Below are positions 16,240 to 26,028 of a DNA stretch of 64,000 bases, piece by piece. The translations under genes were made by a program, and so were the position numbers. A model generated the notes under the pieces. That model saw only the letters and a list, made by a program, of their open reading frames with translations, ran no database searches and had not been told where the DNA came from. This DNA is from an uncultured Hoeflea sp. (GTDB taxonomy: Bacteria; Pseudomonadota; Alphaproteobacteria; Rhizobiales; Rhizobiaceae), in NCBI RefSeq assembly GCF_947501405.1, contig NZ_CANMVK010000001.1:868001-932000 (forward strand). The letters are read 5' to 3'. How positions within the stretch are numbered: the stretch's first letter is position 1; every line of letters begins with the position of its first letter.

Positions 16240-18430
16240 ACGCGGCCGCGCCCCGGCGCTGGAAATTACCGGCCTCAACGTGTTTTACGGTGCTTCGCAC
16301 GCGCTGCAGGGCGTCGATCTCAAACTCGATGGCGGGGTGCTGTCGGTGGTCGGCCGCAACGGCATGGGCAAGACCACGCTGTGCAAGGCGATCATGGGCA
16401 TGGTGCCGGTGGCGTCGGGCTCCATAATGTTTGCCGGACAGTCGCTGGTGGGCAAGACGCCGGCGGAAATCGCCCGCATCGGTATCGGTTACGTGCCGCA
16501 AGGGCGGCGGCTGTGGCGTTCGCTGTCGGTGGACGAGCATCTCAAGATGGTCGCCACCAAGGGCGGCGCCTGGAGTGTGGAGCGGATCTATTCGACGTTC
16601 CCGCGGCTGGCTGAACGCAAGAGCAATGGCGGTGGGCAGCTCTCGGGCGGCGAACAGCAGATGCTGGCGATCTCGCGGGCGCTTTTGTCCAATCCGAAGC
16701 TTCTTGTGATGGATGAGCCGACCGAGGGGTTGGCACCGGTGATTGTCGCCCAGGTCGAGGACATGCTGGTCCAGCTCGCCCAAGAAGGCGACATGGAAGT
16801 GCTGGTGATCGAGCAGAACATCGGCGTGGCCTGCGGTATCTCTGATCATGTGGCGATCATGGTCAATGGCCGCATCAATCGCATTGCGCCGGCGGGCGAA
16901 CTGGCCGCCGATCGCGATCTGCAACAACGGCTGCTCGGCGTTGGCCGTCACAGCCATGATGATACGCCGGACACACCCGGGGCGGCGGTGCCGGCTGCGG
17001 CGGAGACGGAAGGGGCTGGGGGCCCGTCATCGCCGCAGTCGGTGAAAATCTACATGTCCAATCCGAGCCCGCCGACACGGTGGTCACATCCTGTCCCGGT
17101 GGCGCAGCTCGAACGCATTGCGCGTGTCGTGACCACCGGCCCGGGACGTGCGGGCGCGGAGCAGACGGAAATCCGGCAGCTGGCGAGCCCGGGCGAAGGC
17201 GTGGTGCTCGTGGCTGGTACGCTCGACACCAAGGGCGAAGAGTTGCGTTTCATTCGTGATCAGATCCGCGCTGCCGGCCTTCCGGTGCGGCTGGCGGATC
17301 TGTCCACCTCAAGCGGGCACACGGGCGCGGAAATTCCGGCCAATCAGATCGCGGCGTTTCATCCGCGGGGCTCGGCGGGCGTCTTTACCGGCGATCGCGG
17401 CCAGTCGGTGGCCGGAATGACGCTGGCGTTCGAACGCTGGATCGCACGTCAACAGGGCATTGGCGGCATGATTTCAGCGGGCGGCTCCGGCGGTACTGCG
17501 ATGGTCGCGCCGGCCATGCGGTCGCTGCCGATCGGGGTGCCGAAACTGATCGTGTCAACCGTGGCGTCGGGCGAGGTCAGCAAATATGTCGGTCCCGCCG
17601 ACATCACCATGATGCATTCGGTGGCCGACGTGCAGGGGCTCAACACCATCACCCAGGAGGTGCTCGGCAACGCCGCCCAGGCGATGATCGGCATGGTCAA
17701 GGCGCGGCGGGGGGCCAAGGCCGCTACCTCGAGCAAACCGGCCATCGGGCTGACCATGTTCGGTGTGACCACGCCATGCGTCCAGCAGATCGTCGCCAAA
17801 CTCGAAGATGGCTATGACTGTCTCGTCTTCCACGCCACCGGCATCGGCGGCCAGTCGATGGAAAAACTGATCGATTCGGGCAAGGTGTCCGGGGTGATCG
17901 ATGTGACTACCACCGAGATCTGCGATCTCTTGATGGGTGGGGTGTTTCCCGCCACCGAGGACCGGTTCGGCGCCGTCATCCGCTCCCGCATGCCCTATAT
18001 CGGCTCGGTCGGGGCGCTTGATATGGTCAATTTTGGAGCACCCGGCACTGTGCCGGAGAAGTACGGCTCCCGCACCTTTTACGAACACAATCCGCAAGTC
18101 ACCTTGATGCGCACGACGGCTGAGGAATGCGCTGAAATGGGGCGCTGGATCGGTGAGCGGCTCAACCAGATGGAAGGCCAGGTCCGGTTCTTCCTGCCGG
18201 AGGGCGGGGTATCAGCGCTCGATGCGCCCGGTCAGCCGTTTGAAAACCAGGCGGCGCGCGCAGCGCTCTTTCAGGCGCTGGAGACGACCGTGCGGCAGAC
18301 TTCGGGACGCCAGCTCATCCGGCTTCCCAGTCACATCAACGATCCCGAATTCGCCGCCGCCGTCGTTGCCGCCTTCCGGGCGCTGCATGGCGGGGGGCGA
18401 CCAGCACGCAAACGAGAGGCCCTATCATGA
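16232..18430 (+). CDS. Fusion of LivF-like ABC ATPase with a Tm-1-like (UPF0261) domain
   Basis: This 732-residue fusion protein combines two domains. Residues 1-240 are a LivF-type transporter ATPase with Walker A GRNGMGKT at 41-48, LSGGEQ at 137-142, and Walker B VMDEP at 159-163. Residues 241-320 are a proline/alanine-rich linker. From about 323 ([15 protein letters not shown]) to the end is a UPF0261 domain, related to the ATP-binding part of the plant virus-resistance protein Tm-1, with glycine-rich [12 protein letters not shown] and [10 protein letters not shown] loops. The UPF0261 domain is normally a separate protein encoded beside a PEP-hydrolase-family TIM barrel, exactly the gene that follows here. 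The reading frame is continuous across the junction, so this is a genuine fusion. It overlaps livG-like by 8 bases. Confidence 0.88.
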   Translation: MAERGRAPALEITGLNVFYGASHALQGVDLKLDGGVLSVVGRNGMGKTTLCKAIMGMVPVASGSIMFAGQSLVGKTPAEIARIGIGYVPQGRRLWRSLSVDEHLKMVATKGGAWSVERIYSTFPRLAERKSNGGGQLSGGEQQMLAISRALLSNPKLLVMDEPTEGLAPVIVAQVEDMLVQLAQEGDMEVLVIEQNIGVACGISDHVAIMVNGRINRIAPAGELAADRDLQQRLLGVGRHSHDDTPDTPGAAVPAAAETEGAGGPSSPQSVKIYMSNPSPPTRWSHPVPVAQLERIARVVTTGPGRAGAEQTEIRQLASPGEGVVLVAGTLDTKGEELRFIRDQIRAAGLPVRLADLSTSSGHTGAEIPANQIAAFHPRGSAGVFTGDRGQSVAGMTLAFERWIARQQGIGGMISAGGSGGTAMVAPAMRSLPIGVPKLIVSTVASGEVSKYVGPADITMMHSVADVQGLNTITQEVLGNAAQAMIGMVKARRGAKAATSSKPAIGLTMFGVTTPCVQQIVAKLEDGYDCLVFHATGIGGQSMEKLIDSGKVSGVIDVTTTEICDLLMGGVFPATEDRFGAVIRSRMPYIGSVGALDMVNFGAPGTVPEKYGSRTFYEHNPQVTLMRTTAEECAEMGRWIGERLNQMEGQVRFFLPEGGVSALDAPGQPFENQAARAALFQALETTVRQTSGRQLIRLPSHINDPEFAAAVVAAFRALHGGGRPARKREALS

Positions 18431-19254
18431 TATCCAGAGACGCCATCCTGGAGAAATTCCGCGCGATGATCACCGCGGGCGAACCGATTGTCGGCGGCGG
18501 CGCGGGCACCGGCCTGTCCGCCAAATGCGAGGAAGCCGGCGGCATCGATCTGATCGTGATCTACAATTCGGGACGCTACCGGATGGCCGGGCGCGGCAGC
18601 CTGGCTGGGCTGATGCCCTATGGCGACGCCAATGCGATTGTCATGGAGATGGCCGGTGAAGTTTTGCCGGTGGTCAGGAACACGCCGGTGCTGGCCGGCG
18701 TCTGCGCCACCGATCCGTTCCGGCTGATGGATGTGTTCCTGGACGATCTCAAGCGCGTGGGCTTTGCCGGGGTTCAGAATTTCCCGACCGTGGGGCTGAT
18801 CGACGGCTCGTTTCGCGCCAACCTCGAAGAGACCGGGATGTCCTACGGGCTCGAGGTGGATATGATCGCCAAGGCGCGGGCCAAGGACATGCTGACCACG
18901 CCCTATGTTTTTAACGAGGACGACGCCGCGGCGATGGCCAAAGCGGGTGCGGACGTGATCGTCTGCCATCTGGGTTTGACCACCGGCGGGGCGATCGGCG
19001 CGGAAACTTCGCTCAAGCTCGAAGACTGCCCGGCGCTCGTTGACCGCTGGGCGGAAGCCGCGCTGAGGGTTAACAAGGATGCGATCATTCTGGTGCATGG
19101 CGGCCCCGTCGCGATGCCCGAAGACGCCGATTATGTTTTGAAATCCACATCAACCTGCCACGGGTTTTATGGCGCTTCCTCGATGGAGCGGCTTCCGACC
19201 GAAGTGGCGTTGACCGAGCAGACCCGCGCATTCAAGCGCATTGGGGGCAAGTAA
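18427..19254 (+). CDS. PEP-hydrolase family TIM-barrel protein
   Basis: This 275-residue protein of the PEP_hydrolase (formerly TIM-barrel signal transduction) family is a probable cytoplasmic lyase or hydrolase of the PEP mutase superfamily type. Visible features are the N-terminal [17 protein letters not shown] loop, [18 protein letters not shown], and [10 protein letters not shown]. The family almost always neighbours a UPF0261 protein, and here it directly follows the fused UPF0261 domain with an ATGA overlap, so the two probably act together. The reaction and substrate are not established for this family in catabolic operons. Confidence 0.85.
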   Translation: MISRDAILEKFRAMITAGEPIVGGGAGTGLSAKCEEAGGIDLIVIYNSGRYRMAGRGSLAGLMPYGDANAIVMEMAGEVLPVVRNTPVLAGVCATDPFRLMDVFLDDLKRVGFAGVQNFPTVGLIDGSFRANLEETGMSYGLEVDMIAKARAKDMLTTPYVFNEDDAAAMAKAGADVIVCHLGLTTGGAIGAETSLKLEDCPALVDRWAEAALRVNKDAIILVHGGPVAMPEDADYVLKSTSTCHGFYGASSMERLPTEVALTEQTRAFKRIGGK

Positions 19255-19280
19255 CTGGCATTGCGCCAGGGGAGGAAGAG

Positions 19281-22196
19281 ATGACCGGACAGATCATCGG
19301 ACAACTGATCTTGTGGCTGATCGTGGCGGTGGTGGTGATTGCCATCATCTACTGGGTGATGCAGTGGCTTTACCGGCGTTCGACGAAGGAAGTGGCCTTC
19401 GTGCGCACCGGTTTCCTGGGTGAAAAAGTGGTGATTGATGGCGGCGCGTTCGTCTGGCCGATCATCCACGAAATCACGCCGGTCAATATGAACACGCTGC
19501 CGCTGGCGGTGGCCCGACGGAACGAGACGGCGCTGATCACCAAGGACCGTATGCGTGTCGATGTCGAGGCAGAGTTCTATGTCCGGGTGAACCCGTCCAA
19601 GCCGTCGGTCTCGATGGCCGCGTCGACGCTCGGTCGGCGCACGCTTGAGGCCAGCAATCTGCACGGTCTGTTGTCGGGCAAGTTCGAAAGCGCCATGCGC
19701 GCCATCGCCGCCGAGATGACCATGGGCGAGATGCATGAGAACCGTTCGACATATGTGGCGCGGCTGAGCGAGGTCGCCCAGGAAGATCTGTCCAAGAACG
19801 GGCTGGAACTCGAAAGCGTCGCCATCATCGACGTCGATCAGACGCCGCTTGAATATTTCAACCCGTCCAACCGCTTCGACGCCGAAGGCCTGACCGACCT
19901 GATCAAGGACATCGAGGCCAGGCGCAAGCTGCGCAACGACATCGAGCAGGATTCGATGATCCAGATCCGGGCCCGCAATCTGGAGGCTGAAAAGCAGGCG
20001 CTGGATATCGAACGTTCCAGTGAGGAAGCCCGGCTCGATCAGGAACGCGAAGTCGAGTTCCGCCGCGCCGAACAGCGTGCGCAATTGGCCAAGGAGCGCG
20101 CCGAACGCGACACCGAAGCGGAATCGGCGCAGATCACTGCACGCGAAGCCATCGAGAAGGCGCGGATCGCCAATGAGCGCGGCATCGCCGAGGCCCGCAT
20201 TGCCTCCGAGCGCGAAATCCGGGCGCGAGAGATTGCCCGTTCCACGGCCGATGAAGCCGAGGAGATCGCCGCGCGCGAAGCCACCGAGACAGCGCGTATC
20301 CAGCAGGAACGCGCTGTGGCTGAGGCCCGGATCGCCAATGAACAGGACACCAGGGCGCGCGAAATCGCTCGTCAGAAGGAGCTCGAGGAAGCGGAAATCG
20401 CCGCCCGCGAATCCACAGAAACTGCCCGCATTGCCCAGGAAAGGGCGGTGACCGAAGCGCGCATCGCCAAGGACAAGGAGACCCAGGCGCTGGAGATCGA
20501 GCGGCAACGGGCCACCGACCAGGCCGAGATCAAGGCCCAGGAGGAAACGGAACGGGCGCGGATGGCTCAAAACCTGATCATCGCCCAGACCCGGATCAAG
20601 GGCGAGGAGGACATTCGCCGCCGCGAAATTGCGCGCGAACAGGGTTTGGAAGAGGCCGATATCGCTGCGCGCGAGGCGGTCGAACGGCTGCGCATCCTCC
20701 AGGCGGCGGAGGTCAGCGAAGCGCGCATCGCCGAGGACAGGCGGATCCGCGAGCTGGAAATCGCCCGGCAGCAGGCGGTGGAGGCGGCCGAAATCGCCGC
20801 TGGGGAAGCCATCGAGGCGGCGCGGATTTCCCGCGAGAAGGAAATCGCCGCAACCCGCATCTCCGCCGACGAGGACACGAAGAACCGCGAGATTGCCCGC
20901 AATCGCATCATCGATGAAGCGCGGGTTGCCGCCGACGAGGCGGTCGAACAGGCCCGCATCGCGCAAAAGCGCACCCTGGAGGCCGAGCGTATTGCCGCGG
21001 AGCAGGAGGTTCGCGCCCGTGAAATCGTCAAGGATGAGGAACTGGAGTCCGCCGAGATCGATCGCCGCGAGGTGCTTGAGAAGAAGCGGGTGGCCACCGA
21101 ACTGACGCTCGAGAAAGAGCGCATCTCCAGCCAGCAAAAGCGGGAGGTCATTGAGATCGACCGCAAGCGCGCGGTCGAGGAAGCGGATCAATCCCGGATT
21201 GTTGCGCTGGCCGACAAGAAGACCGAGCGCGCAGCAGCCGAGGCTGCGGTTCAGCAGGCCGAGATCGCTGCCAAACGCGATGTGGAGACCGCGGAAGTCG
21301 AGAGCGAACGCGCACTCGAGGCGGCCCGGCTGGAACGCCGCCGGTCGCTCGAACAACTCGAGATCGCGCGCGTTCAGGCGCTGCGCGAAGCAGAGATCGA
21401 AAGCCGCGAGGATGTCGAACGTGCACGGATCGCGTCCGAGCGTGGCCTTGATGAAATCCGCATCAGTCACGAGACCGAACGGCGGCGGCTGGAGGTCGAG
21501 CGCGAGAAGGAGGTGGAGTCGGTCCAGATCGACAAGGCCATCACCCTGTCGCAGAAAAGCCTTGAGGAAAGCGCCGCGCGCGCCAAGGCCGAGGCCGCTC
21601 GCGCCCAGGCCGCAGAGGCCGAGGAAAAGGTCAAGACGGTGCGCGAGACCGAAGTTGCCAACCGTCGCAAGTCGATCGATGTGCTGATGGCCGAAAAGGC
21701 GGCCGCGGAAGCCAAGGCTGTGGCCGAGGGAGAAAAGGTGCGCATGGCCGTGGAGGCGGAAGCGCAGCGGCTCATCAACGAAGCCGAGAATGTGCTCACC
21801 GATCCGGCCCGCGCATCGCTGTTCCGCCGCAAGCTGCTCGAGCATGTCGAAGGCATCGTTACCGCCAGCGTCAAGCCGCTCGAGAAGATCCAGGATATCC
21901 GGATCATGCAGCTCGATGGCGTGACCGGCGGCGGGGGCGGCAAGTCCGGAGACGGCGGCAGCCCCACCGACGAGGTGATCAATTCGGCGCTTCGTTACCG
22001 CGTGCAGGCGCCGCTGATCGACAGCCTTTTGAACGACATTGGCATCGATGGCGCCAATTTGTCCAAGCAGGGCGGGCTGATCCGCGAGGCCAGTGACATG
22101 CAGCGTGTCGCCAATGAAGCCAAAAAAGGTACGGCGTCCAAGGGCGACGACACTAAGCCTGCTGACCCCAAACCCGTTGACAAGGAGAAGAAGTAG
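19281..22196 (+). CDS. Flotillin-like SPFH/band-7 membrane protein with long coiled coil
   Basis: This 971-residue protein of the flotillin/YqiK type has one N-terminal membrane helix (about 8-30) and an SPFH/band-7 domain (about 36-200). A very long charged coiled coil runs from about 205 to 790. Residues 288-639 comprise eight in-register 44-residue units, each close to REAxExARIAxExAVxEARI followed by a second half ending in EIAA. The C-terminal 180 residues contain a glycine-rich linker (GGGGGKSGDGG) and a lysine-rich tail. Flotillins form membrane platforms that organise complexes. Its place between importer and molybdenum-hydroxylase genes suggests a scaffold for the pathway at the membrane. 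GGGGAGGAAGAG supplies the ribosome site. Confidence 0.85.
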   Translation: MTGQIIGQLILWLIVAVVVIAIIYWVMQWLYRRSTKEVAFVRTGFLGEKVVIDGGAFVWPIIHEITPVNMNTLPLAVARRNETALITKDRMRVDVEAEFYVRVNPSKPSVSMAASTLGRRTLEASNLHGLLSGKFESAMRAIAAEMTMGEMHENRSTYVARLSEVAQEDLSKNGLELESVAIIDVDQTPLEYFNPSNRFDAEGLTDLIKDIEARRKLRNDIEQDSMIQIRARNLEAEKQALDIERSSEEARLDQEREVEFRRAEQRAQLAKERAERDTEAESAQITAREAIEKARIANERGIAEARIASEREIRAREIARSTADEAEEIAAREATETARIQQERAVAEARIANEQDTRAREIARQKELEEAEIAARESTETARIAQERAVTEARIAKDKETQALEIERQRATDQAEIKAQEETERARMAQNLIIAQTRIKGEEDIRRREIAREQGLEEADIAAREAVERLRILQAAEVSEARIAEDRRIRELEIARQQAVEAAEIAAGEAIEAARISREKEIAATRISADEDTKNREIARNRIIDEARVAADEAVEQARIAQKRTLEAERIAAEQEVRAREIVKDEELESAEIDRREVLEKKRVATELTLEKERISSQQKREVIEIDRKRAVEEADQSRIVALADKKTERAAAEAAVQQAEIAAKRDVETAEVESERALEAARLERRRSLEQLEIARVQALREAEIESREDVERARIASERGLDEIRISHETERRRLEVEREKEVESVQIDKAITLSQKSLEESAARAKAEAARAQAAEAEEKVKTVRETEVANRRKSIDVLMAEKAAAEAKAVAEGEKVRMAVEAEAQRLINEAENVLTDPARASLFRRKLLEHVEGIVTASVKPLEKIQDIRIMQLDGVTGGGGGKSGDGGSPTDEVINSALRYRVQAPLIDSLLNDIGIDGANLSKQGGLIREASDMQRVANEAKKGTASKGDDTKPADPKPVDKEKK
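20142..21197 (+). repeat. Eight protein-level 44-residue tandem repeats
   Basis: Codons 288-639 of the flotillin-like gene encode eight consecutive 132-bp units with no length change between units. Forty-four residues equal four hendecads (11-mers), so the stripe of small hydrophobic residues (Ala, Ile) recurs every 11 positions. The repeats are conserved at protein level and quite diverged in DNA, pointing to old duplication kept by selection. A ninth, weaker unit may precede at residues 244-287. Confidence 0.8.
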
Positions 22197-22634
22197 ATGC
22201 CGCGCGTTTACATCTCCTCCGTCATAGAAGCGCCGGCGGCGCGGGTCTGGGAGCGGCTCAGGGATTTCAACGGCCTGCCGCGCTGGCACCCGCGGATCCG
22301 TGACAGCCGGATCGAAAACGGGGAACCCGCCGACCGGGTCGGCTGTGTGCGCGACTTTCACCTGCAAAATGGCGACCGCATCCGCGAGCGGCTGTTGGGC
22401 CTGTCGGATTACGACATGTTCTGCACCTATTCGATCCTGGAAAGCCCGATGCCGCTGACCGATTATGTCGCCACGCTGCGGCTGACCCCGGTGACTGACG
22501 GCGACCGTACCTTCGCGGAATGGACTGCGGAATTTGACTGCGCGATTGACGATGCCGAGGGCCTGGTGACCGGGATAGGCAACGATGTGTTCCAGGCCGG
22601 TTTTGACGCGCTCAAACGGCAGATGGCGGGATAG
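22197..22634 (+). CDS. SRPBCC family protein (CoxG-like), first copy
   Basis: This 145-residue single-domain START/Bet v 1-like (SRPBCC) protein has a hydrophobic-cavity fold. It opens with a short strand and APAARVWERLRDFNGLPRWHP, typical of polyketide-cyclase/CoxG-type proteins, and contains DRVGCVRDFHLQNGDRI. CoxG-like members accompany molybdenum hydroxylases and are thought to help anchor or assemble them at the membrane; others simply bind hydrophobic ligands. It starts at the base after the flotillin gene's stop and is followed by a paralogue. Confidence 0.85.
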   Translation: MPRVYISSVIEAPAARVWERLRDFNGLPRWHPRIRDSRIENGEPADRVGCVRDFHLQNGDRIRERLLGLSDYDMFCTYSILESPMPLTDYVATLRLTPVTDGDRTFAEWTAEFDCAIDDAEGLVTGIGNDVFQAGFDALKRQMAG

Positions 22635-22638
22635 GCGC

Positions 22639-23085
22639 ATGGTTCACGTGGTCAAGAGCACGATCCTCGATGTGCCGGTGGAAACCGTGTGGGAGGTGCT
22701 GCGCGACTTCAACGGTCACGACCGTTGGCATCCGGCGGTGGCGGATTCGGCGATCGAACGCGGTCGCGACTCCGACCGCATCGGTTGTGTGCGCCGGTTC
22801 CACCTCGAGGACGGCTCGGAGCTGCGGGAAAAGCTGCTGACCCTGTCGGATTCGGAAATGGCGTTTTCCTACTGCCTGCTCGATACGCCCGTGCCGCTGC
22901 TCAACTACGTGGCCCATGTCAGGCTTTTGCCAGTGACTGATGGCGACCGCACCTTCTGGCACTGGGAATCGCGGTTCGATACGCCTGAGGGCCGCGAAGA
23001 GGAACTGGGGCAATTGGTGGGCGAGGCGATTTATCAGGGCGGGTTTGATGCCATCCGCGCGCATTTGGGAGAACAGGATCAATGA
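22639..23085 (+). CDS. SRPBCC family protein (CoxG-like), second copy
   Basis: This 148-residue paralogue of the preceding gene shares VWEVLRDFNGHDRWHP and DRIGCVRRFHLEDGSEL almost position by position, so the pair arose by tandem duplication. The ATG at 22639 is chosen because the domain starts there and it is four bases after the previous stop; earlier in-frame codons overlap the first copy. Both may form a heterodimer or serve different ligands. It overlaps the FAD-subunit gene by ATGA. Confidence 0.84.
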   Translation: MVHVVKSTILDVPVETVWEVLRDFNGHDRWHPAVADSAIERGRDSDRIGCVRRFHLEDGSELREKLLTLSDSEMAFSYCLLDTPVPLLNYVAHVRLLPVTDGDRTFWHWESRFDTPEGREEELGQLVGEAIYQGGFDAIRAHLGEQDQ

Positions 23086-23885
23086 CCAGCACGGTGGAGA
23101 CCGTATCGACGATGGCCGAAGCGGCACGGGCGGTGGCGCAGGGCGCAACCTTCCTGGCCGGCGGCACGATCGTCATGCGCGATGTCAATGCCGGTGAGGC
23201 TGCGCCCAGGATCGTGCGCACCATCGATCCTTCGCTGAACGACATCCGGATCAGCGGCGACAGCGTTGTCCTTGGCGCGGGCGTCACCATGGCGCAGGTG
23301 CTGGCCAATCGGGATCTTGAGTTTTTACACCCGGCGGCCCGGATGATCGGGGGGCCGCAGGTGCGCAACATGGGCACGGTAGGCGGCAATCTGTTCGCGC
23401 CTCATCCCTATGGTGATTTCGCAGTCGCGCTGCTGGCGCTTGGCGCCCGGGCCGTCATGGCGGGCCAAAGCGGCGGCCGTCCGCTCGATGATCTGATGCG
23501 CGACCGATCACGTTCGCCGGCGCTGGTCGCGGCCATCGAATGCCCGCGGCCGCGCGCCGGCAGCTTCGGGTTCCTGAAGGTCAGCCGCGTCAAGCCGAAG
23601 GGCGTATCTGTGCTGTCGGTGGCGGCACTGCTGCCGCGCGAAGGCGGGCGGATCCGCGGCCCGCGGGTCGCCTGGGGGGCGATGGGACCAGGGCCCATGC
23701 GCGGCGCTTCGGCTGAGCGGTTGCTCGATGGCCAGGAGCTTAGCGCCGCCACCATCGACCGGGTTGTGCAGGCGGCGGCGGAAGGGCTGTCTCCGCCCAC
23801 CGATGCGATCGCCACCGACTGGTACCGGCGCGAGGTGGCGGGCGTTCATCTCAAGCGGCTGCTCGAACAGATGGAGCGCGGATGA
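23082..23885 (+). CDS. Molybdenum hydroxylase FAD-binding medium subunit (CoxM-like)
   Basis: This 267-residue FAD subunit of a xanthine dehydrogenase-family enzyme transfers electrons from the 2Fe-2S subunit to an external acceptor. The FAD-binding signatures are visible: FLAGGTIVMRDVN near 24-36 and MGTVGGNLFAPHPYGDFAVA near 98-117. The length is near the family's 270-290 residues. Its gene lies in the order FAD, 2Fe-2S, Mo-N, Mo-C, then two maturation genes, the typical layout of CO-dehydrogenase-like operons. Confidence 0.9.
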   Translation: MTSTVETVSTMAEAARAVAQGATFLAGGTIVMRDVNAGEAAPRIVRTIDPSLNDIRISGDSVVLGAGVTMAQVLANRDLEFLHPAARMIGGPQVRNMGTVGGNLFAPHPYGDFAVALLALGARAVMAGQSGGRPLDDLMRDRSRSPALVAAIECPRPRAGSFGFLKVSRVKPKGVSVLSVAALLPREGGRIRGPRVAWGAMGPGPMRGASAERLLDGQELSAATIDRVVQAAAEGLSPPTDAIATDWYRREVAGVHLKRLLEQMERG

Positions 23886-24358
23886 TGGCCAAGAAACCGG
23901 TTCACTTCAGCCACAATGGCGTCGAGCGTGCGGCCTTCGCAGATGACGGCCAGAACCTTCTCGAATTCCTGCGCCGCGGCGCGGGCGATCTGTCGCCCAA
24001 ATATGGTTGCGGCCAGGGCACCTGCGGCGCCTGCACAGTAATGATCGACGGTGAAACCCAGCTGTCTTGCCTGGTGCTGGCCGAATCCATCGATGGCAAA
24101 TCCATCCGGACGGCTGCCGGCCTGGCGAGTGACCAGCTCGACCCGCTGCAGGTGGCCTTCATGGATCATTTTGCCGCCCAGTGCGGATACTGCACACCGG
24201 GCATGCTGGTCTCGGCGCGGGCGTTGCTGGAGCGGAACCCGAAGCCGACGCGCGAAGAGGTTATGGAGGCCATTTCCGGCAATCTGTGCCGCTGCACGGG
24301 CTATGAGCCGATCATCTCCGCCATTCTCGCGGTTGCCGAGGGGAGGGCGCAGGCATGA
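23882..24358 (+). CDS. Molybdenum hydroxylase 2Fe-2S small subunit (CoxS-like)
   Basis: This 158-residue iron-sulfur subunit has all eight cluster cysteines: C43, C48, C51 and C63 of the plant-ferredoxin-like domain (YGCGQGTCGAC), and C101, C104, C136, C138 of the helical domain (CGYCTPGM and LCRCTGYEP). Both 2Fe-2S clusters should therefore form. The start may be 23882 or the next codon (ATGATG). It overlaps both neighbours by four bases. Confidence 0.94.
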   Translation: MMAKKPVHFSHNGVERAAFADDGQNLLEFLRRGAGDLSPKYGCGQGTCGACTVMIDGETQLSCLVLAESIDGKSIRTAAGLASDQLDPLQVAFMDHFAAQCGYCTPGMLVSARALLERNPKPTREEVMEAISGNLCRCTGYEPIISAILAVAEGRAQA

Positions 24359-26028
24359 TCGAGTTCCGCAAGGAGTTTTTTGCCGACGAACGCGACGACG
24401 ATTTGAACGAGGTCGGCAAGCCAACACGGCGGCAGGATATTTTGGGCCACGTCACCGGCCGGTCGCCCTTTTTTGACGATCATCTGTTTGACGGGCTGTT
24501 GCATATGCGCTGCGTGCGCAGCCCGCACCACCATGCCCGCATCCGGCGCGTCGACACAGCCGAGGCGGAAAAGATGCCGGGTGTCGTCAGGGTGCTGACC
24601 GGCAAGGATGTTCCGACCAACCTCAATACGCTCTTGAGCCTGCTCGATTTCGGCATCGACGACGAGCCGATCCTGTCGACCGCGAAAGTTGCCTATCGCG
24701 GCGAACCGGTGGCAGCCGTGATCGCCGCGACCGAAGCCCAGGCGCGGGCGGCTGTGAAGGCTGTGCGGGTCGATTGGGAGGTGCTTCCGCATGTGCTCGA
24801 TGTGGAGGAGGCGATCAAGCCCGGTGCGCCCACCGTGTGCGAGGTCTATCCGGACAACAAGTTCATCTATCACGGCAAGTATGATCATCAGAAGCTGCGC
24901 TTCGGCGATGTCGAGGCGGCATTTGCGAGCGCCGATCATATCGTCGAGGGGCGCTATCAGATGTCGCCGATCGAGCAGGCGCCGATCGAGACCTGCGGCG
25001 CCATCGCAGCGCCCGAGCAGAACGACCGTTATGTCTGCTACACCTCGACCCAGGCGCTGTTCTTCTCGCTTGGCACCGCCGCCAAGGTGCTGCAGACGCC
25101 ATCGTCGCGGCTGCATTTCATCGGCGGCACGGTGGGAGGCGGATTTGGCGGCAAGGTGGATTCGATCCATGAGCCGCTTGCTGTTTTGGGAGCAATGCTC
25201 ACCGGGCGGCCCTGCAAATATGCCTGGGACCGGGGCGAGGAAATGCAGGTCGGCGCGCCGCGCGGGGCGGAGCGCTGGTACATCAAGGATGCGGTGGCCA
25301 GAGACGGGCGGATCACCGCACGCAAGTTCATCGGCTATTTCGATAGCGGCGCCTACACGCGGTTGTCCTCCTACGCTATCATCAAGGGCGTGGGGCACCT
25401 GCCGGGACCTTATACGATCCCCAATGTCTATGCCGATGTCTATTGCGTTTACACCAACCGCACCCCGGCCACGGCGATGCGCGGCTTCGGTATTACCGGT
25501 GTGGATTTCGCCATTGAGAACCACATGGACAAGGTGGCCGAAACGGTCGGGGTGAACCCGATCGAACTTCGAATTCTCAACAGCTACCGCGATGGCGACA
25601 TGAAGGCGCACCGGCGCGAGGCCAAGAACTGTGCGCTGGTTGAATGCTGCCAGGTGGTGGCGGAGAAGGGCGGCGTGACACTTTCGCCCGACGCACGTGC
25701 TGCCACGTCGCTTACCGGTGGCGGGGGTGAGCGGGCGCAAATTCCCAACTTCACCGCCACTGACGAGCACGGCCGGGTGGAAGGCTTCGACACCGGCTCC
25801 TATGCGCAAAAAGCCTCCGCCGCGGCCACTGCGCCGCAGCCGCCGCGTACGCTGCCCGCAAGTCAGCAGCCCACGTCGCGTCCGGTGCAGCCCCCGGCCT
25901 CGCATCAGCCAGCGATCCCGCCGACCCCGGCCGCACAGCCGGCACAACCGGCGCCCCCGCAGAAACCAGCGGCGTCGCGCAGCGGCGCGATGCGTTTTTC
26001 CTCTCTTTCCGGTTTCAGGAGGCGATAA
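24355..26028 (+). CDS. Molybdenum hydroxylase large subunit, N-terminal half
   Basis: This 557-residue protein corresponds to the first part of the xanthine dehydrogenase/CoxL-type molybdopterin subunit. It holds the a/b hammerhead domain (about 25-135) and the first Mo-binding domain with GGTVGGGFGGK near 260-270 and the ATAMRGFG loop near 378-385. The family protein normally continues in one chain to about 750-800 residues. Here it ends with an Ala/Pro/Gln-rich tail (about 485-557) and the rest is supplied by the next gene. A split Mo subunit has precedent in nicotinate dehydrogenase (NdhL/NdhM) of Eubacterium barkeri. The tail and a proper ribosome site for the next gene show that this is not a sequencing error. 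Confidence 0.88.
   Translation: MIEFRKEFFADERDDDLNEVGKPTRRQDILGHVTGRSPFFDDHLFDGLLHMRCVRSPHHHARIRRVDTAEAEKMPGVVRVLTGKDVPTNLNTLLSLLDFGIDDEPILSTAKVAYRGEPVAAVIAATEAQARAAVKAVRVDWEVLPHVLDVEEAIKPGAPTVCEVYPDNKFIYHGKYDHQKLRFGDVEAAFASADHIVEGRYQMSPIEQAPIETCGAIAAPEQNDRYVCYTSTQALFFSLGTAAKVLQTPSSRLHFIGGTVGGGFGGKVDSIHEPLAVLGAMLTGRPCKYAWDRGEEMQVGAPRGAERWYIKDAVARDGRITARKFIGYFDSGAYTRLSSYAIIKGVGHLPGPYTIPNVYADVYCVYTNRTPATAMRGFGITGVDFAIENHMDKVAETVGVNPIELRILNSYRDGDMKAHRREAKNCALVECCQVVAEKGGVTLSPDARAATSLTGGGGERAQIPNFTATDEHGRVEGFDTGSYAQKASAAATAPQPPRTLPASQQPTSRPVQPPASHQPAIPPTPAAQPAQPAPPQKPAASRSGAMRFSSLSGFRRR

Noticed and set aside
20142-21197. CRISPR array or satellite DNA
   Set aside because: The 132-bp periodicity is only at protein level. 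The units differ widely in DNA and there are no identical short repeats with unique spacers.
19167-22640. 1157-codon open frame on the minus strand opposite the flotillin-like gene
   Set aside because: It arises from the biased Glu/Ala/Arg/Ile codons of the coiled coil read backwards. The translation is a repetitive Leu/Gly/Asp pattern with no family features.
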